Source: Mycolicibacterium boenickei
Lineage (GTDB): Bacteria; Actinomycetota; Actinomycetes; Mycobacteriales; Mycobacteriaceae
Direction of reading: 5' to 3'
NCBI RefSeq assembly: GCF_010731295.1
Contig: NZ_AP022579.1
Span: forward strand, 4,278,001 to 4,342,000
Length of the DNA: 64,000 bases
The notes under the pieces: model-generated
Told to the model about the DNA's origin: nothing
The model's input: the letters and a program-made list of their open reading frames with translations, nothing else
The model's database searches: none
Shown: in pieces, positions 63,182 through 64,000 of the stretch
Layout: each line of letters begins with the position of its first letter
Numbering within the stretch: position 1 is the first letter of the stretch
Made by a program: the position numbers and the translations under genes

Positions 63182-63818
63182 CCGCATGCAGGTTCTTCGA
63201 CGTCGGTGAGGTGGACACCGTCGTCGGGTCGGGACAGGTACCCAGCACCCGGTCGGCGGTTCCAGCGGTGGTCACTGTGAACCAGTAGTGCTCGTTCTTG
63301 TAGTGATGTTGCCGATGGTTACGCCAAACCGCGCGATATGCGCTGGTTTTCGGCTTGTAGTCGCTGTGGATCAGGTAGTGGCACCACTCGTAGGACAGGC
63401 CGAGCACTGTCAGCAGTGACAGGAACGTGAGACCGAGGCCGAGGCGCGGGAATGCCAGGAGGGCGACGGCCACGGCGACGGGCAGGATCCACAGCAGAGC
63501 CCGCCACGGTATGAAGATCAACGGGATGTCGCGTGGGTCGACGTGGTGTAGCCGGTGGTCGCGAGCCAGTAGTGAATCCAGCGTGATCGGGCCGAACCGC
63601 CTTGGCCGCCAGTGCAGTACGAACACATGGACGATCCATTCGAAGAACGGGAACGTCACGAGCATCACCGCGGGCACGATCACGTCGGTGAGCTGCCAGT
63701 CTCCGACCGCGCATCGCGCGGAGACGCTGAGGATCAGCGCGGTGCCGATCATCCAGGGGGAGGGGTGCCGGATGAATTCGCGGACCGCGTCTCCCAATGT
63801 GAAAGCGTTGCGTGTCAT
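63162..63818 (-). CDS. Fatty acid hydroxylase/sterol desaturase family protein
   Basis: A 218-residue di-iron membrane protein with four membrane segments and the histidine boxes of the family: HVFVLH, DHRLHHVD, HYLIHSDY and NHRQHHYKNEHYWF. It would hydroxylate or desaturate a lipid acyl chain or sterol at the membrane; substrate unknown. Its ATG overlaps the TGA of the upstream FCD-type regulator by 4 bp, so regulator and enzyme are co-translated, which hints that the regulator responds to the same lipid. Confidence 0.88.
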   Translation of the reverse strand: MTRNAFTLGDAVREFIRHPSPWMIGTALILSVSARCAVGDWQLTDVIVPAVMLVTFPFFEWIVHVFVLHWRPRRFGPITLDSLLARDHRLHHVDPRDIPLIFIPWRALLWILPVAVAVALLAFPRLGLGLTFLSLLTVLGLSYEWCHYLIHSDYKPKTSAYRAVWRNHRQHHYKNEHYWFTVTTAGTADRVLGTCPDPTTVSTSPTSKNLHAATTARQ

Positions 63819-64000
63819 CGGGTTTCCTCCAACGCGGCGAGGGCTCCCATGAGGGCCTCGGTAGCCGGCCCCAGCAGGTTCTGAGCGGCTCGGGCGGCCG
63901 CCGCCGGGTCGCCCGCTTCGATGGCCTCGACGATCCGGCGGTAGGCGTCCGGACGGCCGACCTCGGCGGCCATCATGGTGGCCAAGGCCGGAAGCGCAGG
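63815..64000 (-). CDS. C-terminal end of a GntR/FadR-type regulator (FCD domain), cut by window edge
   Basis: The last 61 codons are in view: MMAAEVGRPDAYRRIVEA and GDPAAAARAAQNLL then EALMGALAALEETR and a TGA. The YRRIVEAIEAGDPAAAARAA helix is the hallmark end of FCD ligand-binding domains in FadR-subfamily GntR regulators. The DNA-binding N-terminus lies beyond the window. It overlaps the hydroxylase gene by four bases and probably controls it. Confidence 0.72.
   Translation of the reverse strand, partial: PALPALATMMAAEVGRPDAYRRIVEAIEAGDPAAAARAAQNLLGPATEALMGALAALEETR

Overview
The window looks like chromosome of a fast- or intermediate-growing mycobacterium (Mycolicibacterium type). GC is high throughout, GTG starts are frequent, and stop/start overlaps are common. 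Marker families are an antigen 85 mycolyltransferase, CYP124, a Ddn-type deazaflavin protein, an F420-type LLM oxidoreductase, an MPT53-like thioredoxin and a DUF7159-type proline-rich protein. A Lon protease and a phosphoketolase argue against the M. tuberculosis complex, which from memory lacks Lon. Gene order partly resembles, from memory, the M. tuberculosis Rv1867-Rv1886c stretch (thiolase-like protein, FAD reductase, DUF72, Rv1874-like, bfrA, MFS pump, glnA3, Ag85) and a piece of Rv2876-Rv2878c. No database was searched.

Layout. 1-8.2 kb: the end of a CPBP membrane protease, phosphoketolase divergent from a thiolase-like protein, and a two-gene operon of a double-ATPase HerA-like protein and a winged-helix partner. 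8.4-13.8 kb: FAD reductase, DUF72, lipoprotein, DUF998, an MpaB-type oxygenase flanked by two related two-helix membrane proteins, TfoX-N and Ddn-like proteins. 13.8-20.3 kb: a CycA-type permease behind a tandem glycine riboswitch, Lon with an HspR-type operator, a quinone reductase/SDR pair. 20.3-30.6 kb: molybdopterin oxidoreductase, Ag85C-like mycolyltransferase, a cyclic-nucleotide-domain MscS channel overlapping a divergent class III cyclase, DUF1810, GH13 hydrolase, deaminase, TPR protein. 30.6-45.3 kb: three KstR-like operators in front of a thioesterase, an enoyl-CoA hydratase and a carboxymuconolactone-decarboxylase-like protein; the bacterioferritin/ferredoxin iron locus with an IdeR-like box; an MFS pump with a C-terminal winged helix; GlnA3; an amidohydrolase group. 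45.4-51.1 kb: a glycosyltransferase behind a Pho-box-like repeat, then a tightly coupled permease, glutamine-synthetase-like and DszC-like monooxygenase operon. 51-64 kb: CYP124, exported proteins, MPT53-like/CcdA pair, agmatinase, threonine dehydratase, POT transporter, DUF7159 protein, L,D-transpeptidase, a histidine-box hydroxylase and a truncated FCD regulator.

Themes. Several modules point to nitrogen scavenging from amines (two non-canonical glutamine-synthetase-like ligases, amino-acid permeases, agmatinase, deaminase, dehydratase). Others concern lipid/sterol-type catabolism (KstR-like sites, hydratase, thioesterases, CYP124) and envelope building (Ag85, L,D-transpeptidase, glycosyltransferase). 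I saw no tRNA, rRNA, CRISPR, insertion sequence or prophage gene. The strongest candidates for undescribed biology are the cyclase/channel pair, the HerA-like operon, the permease/ligase/monooxygenase operon and the dispersed KstR-like operators.
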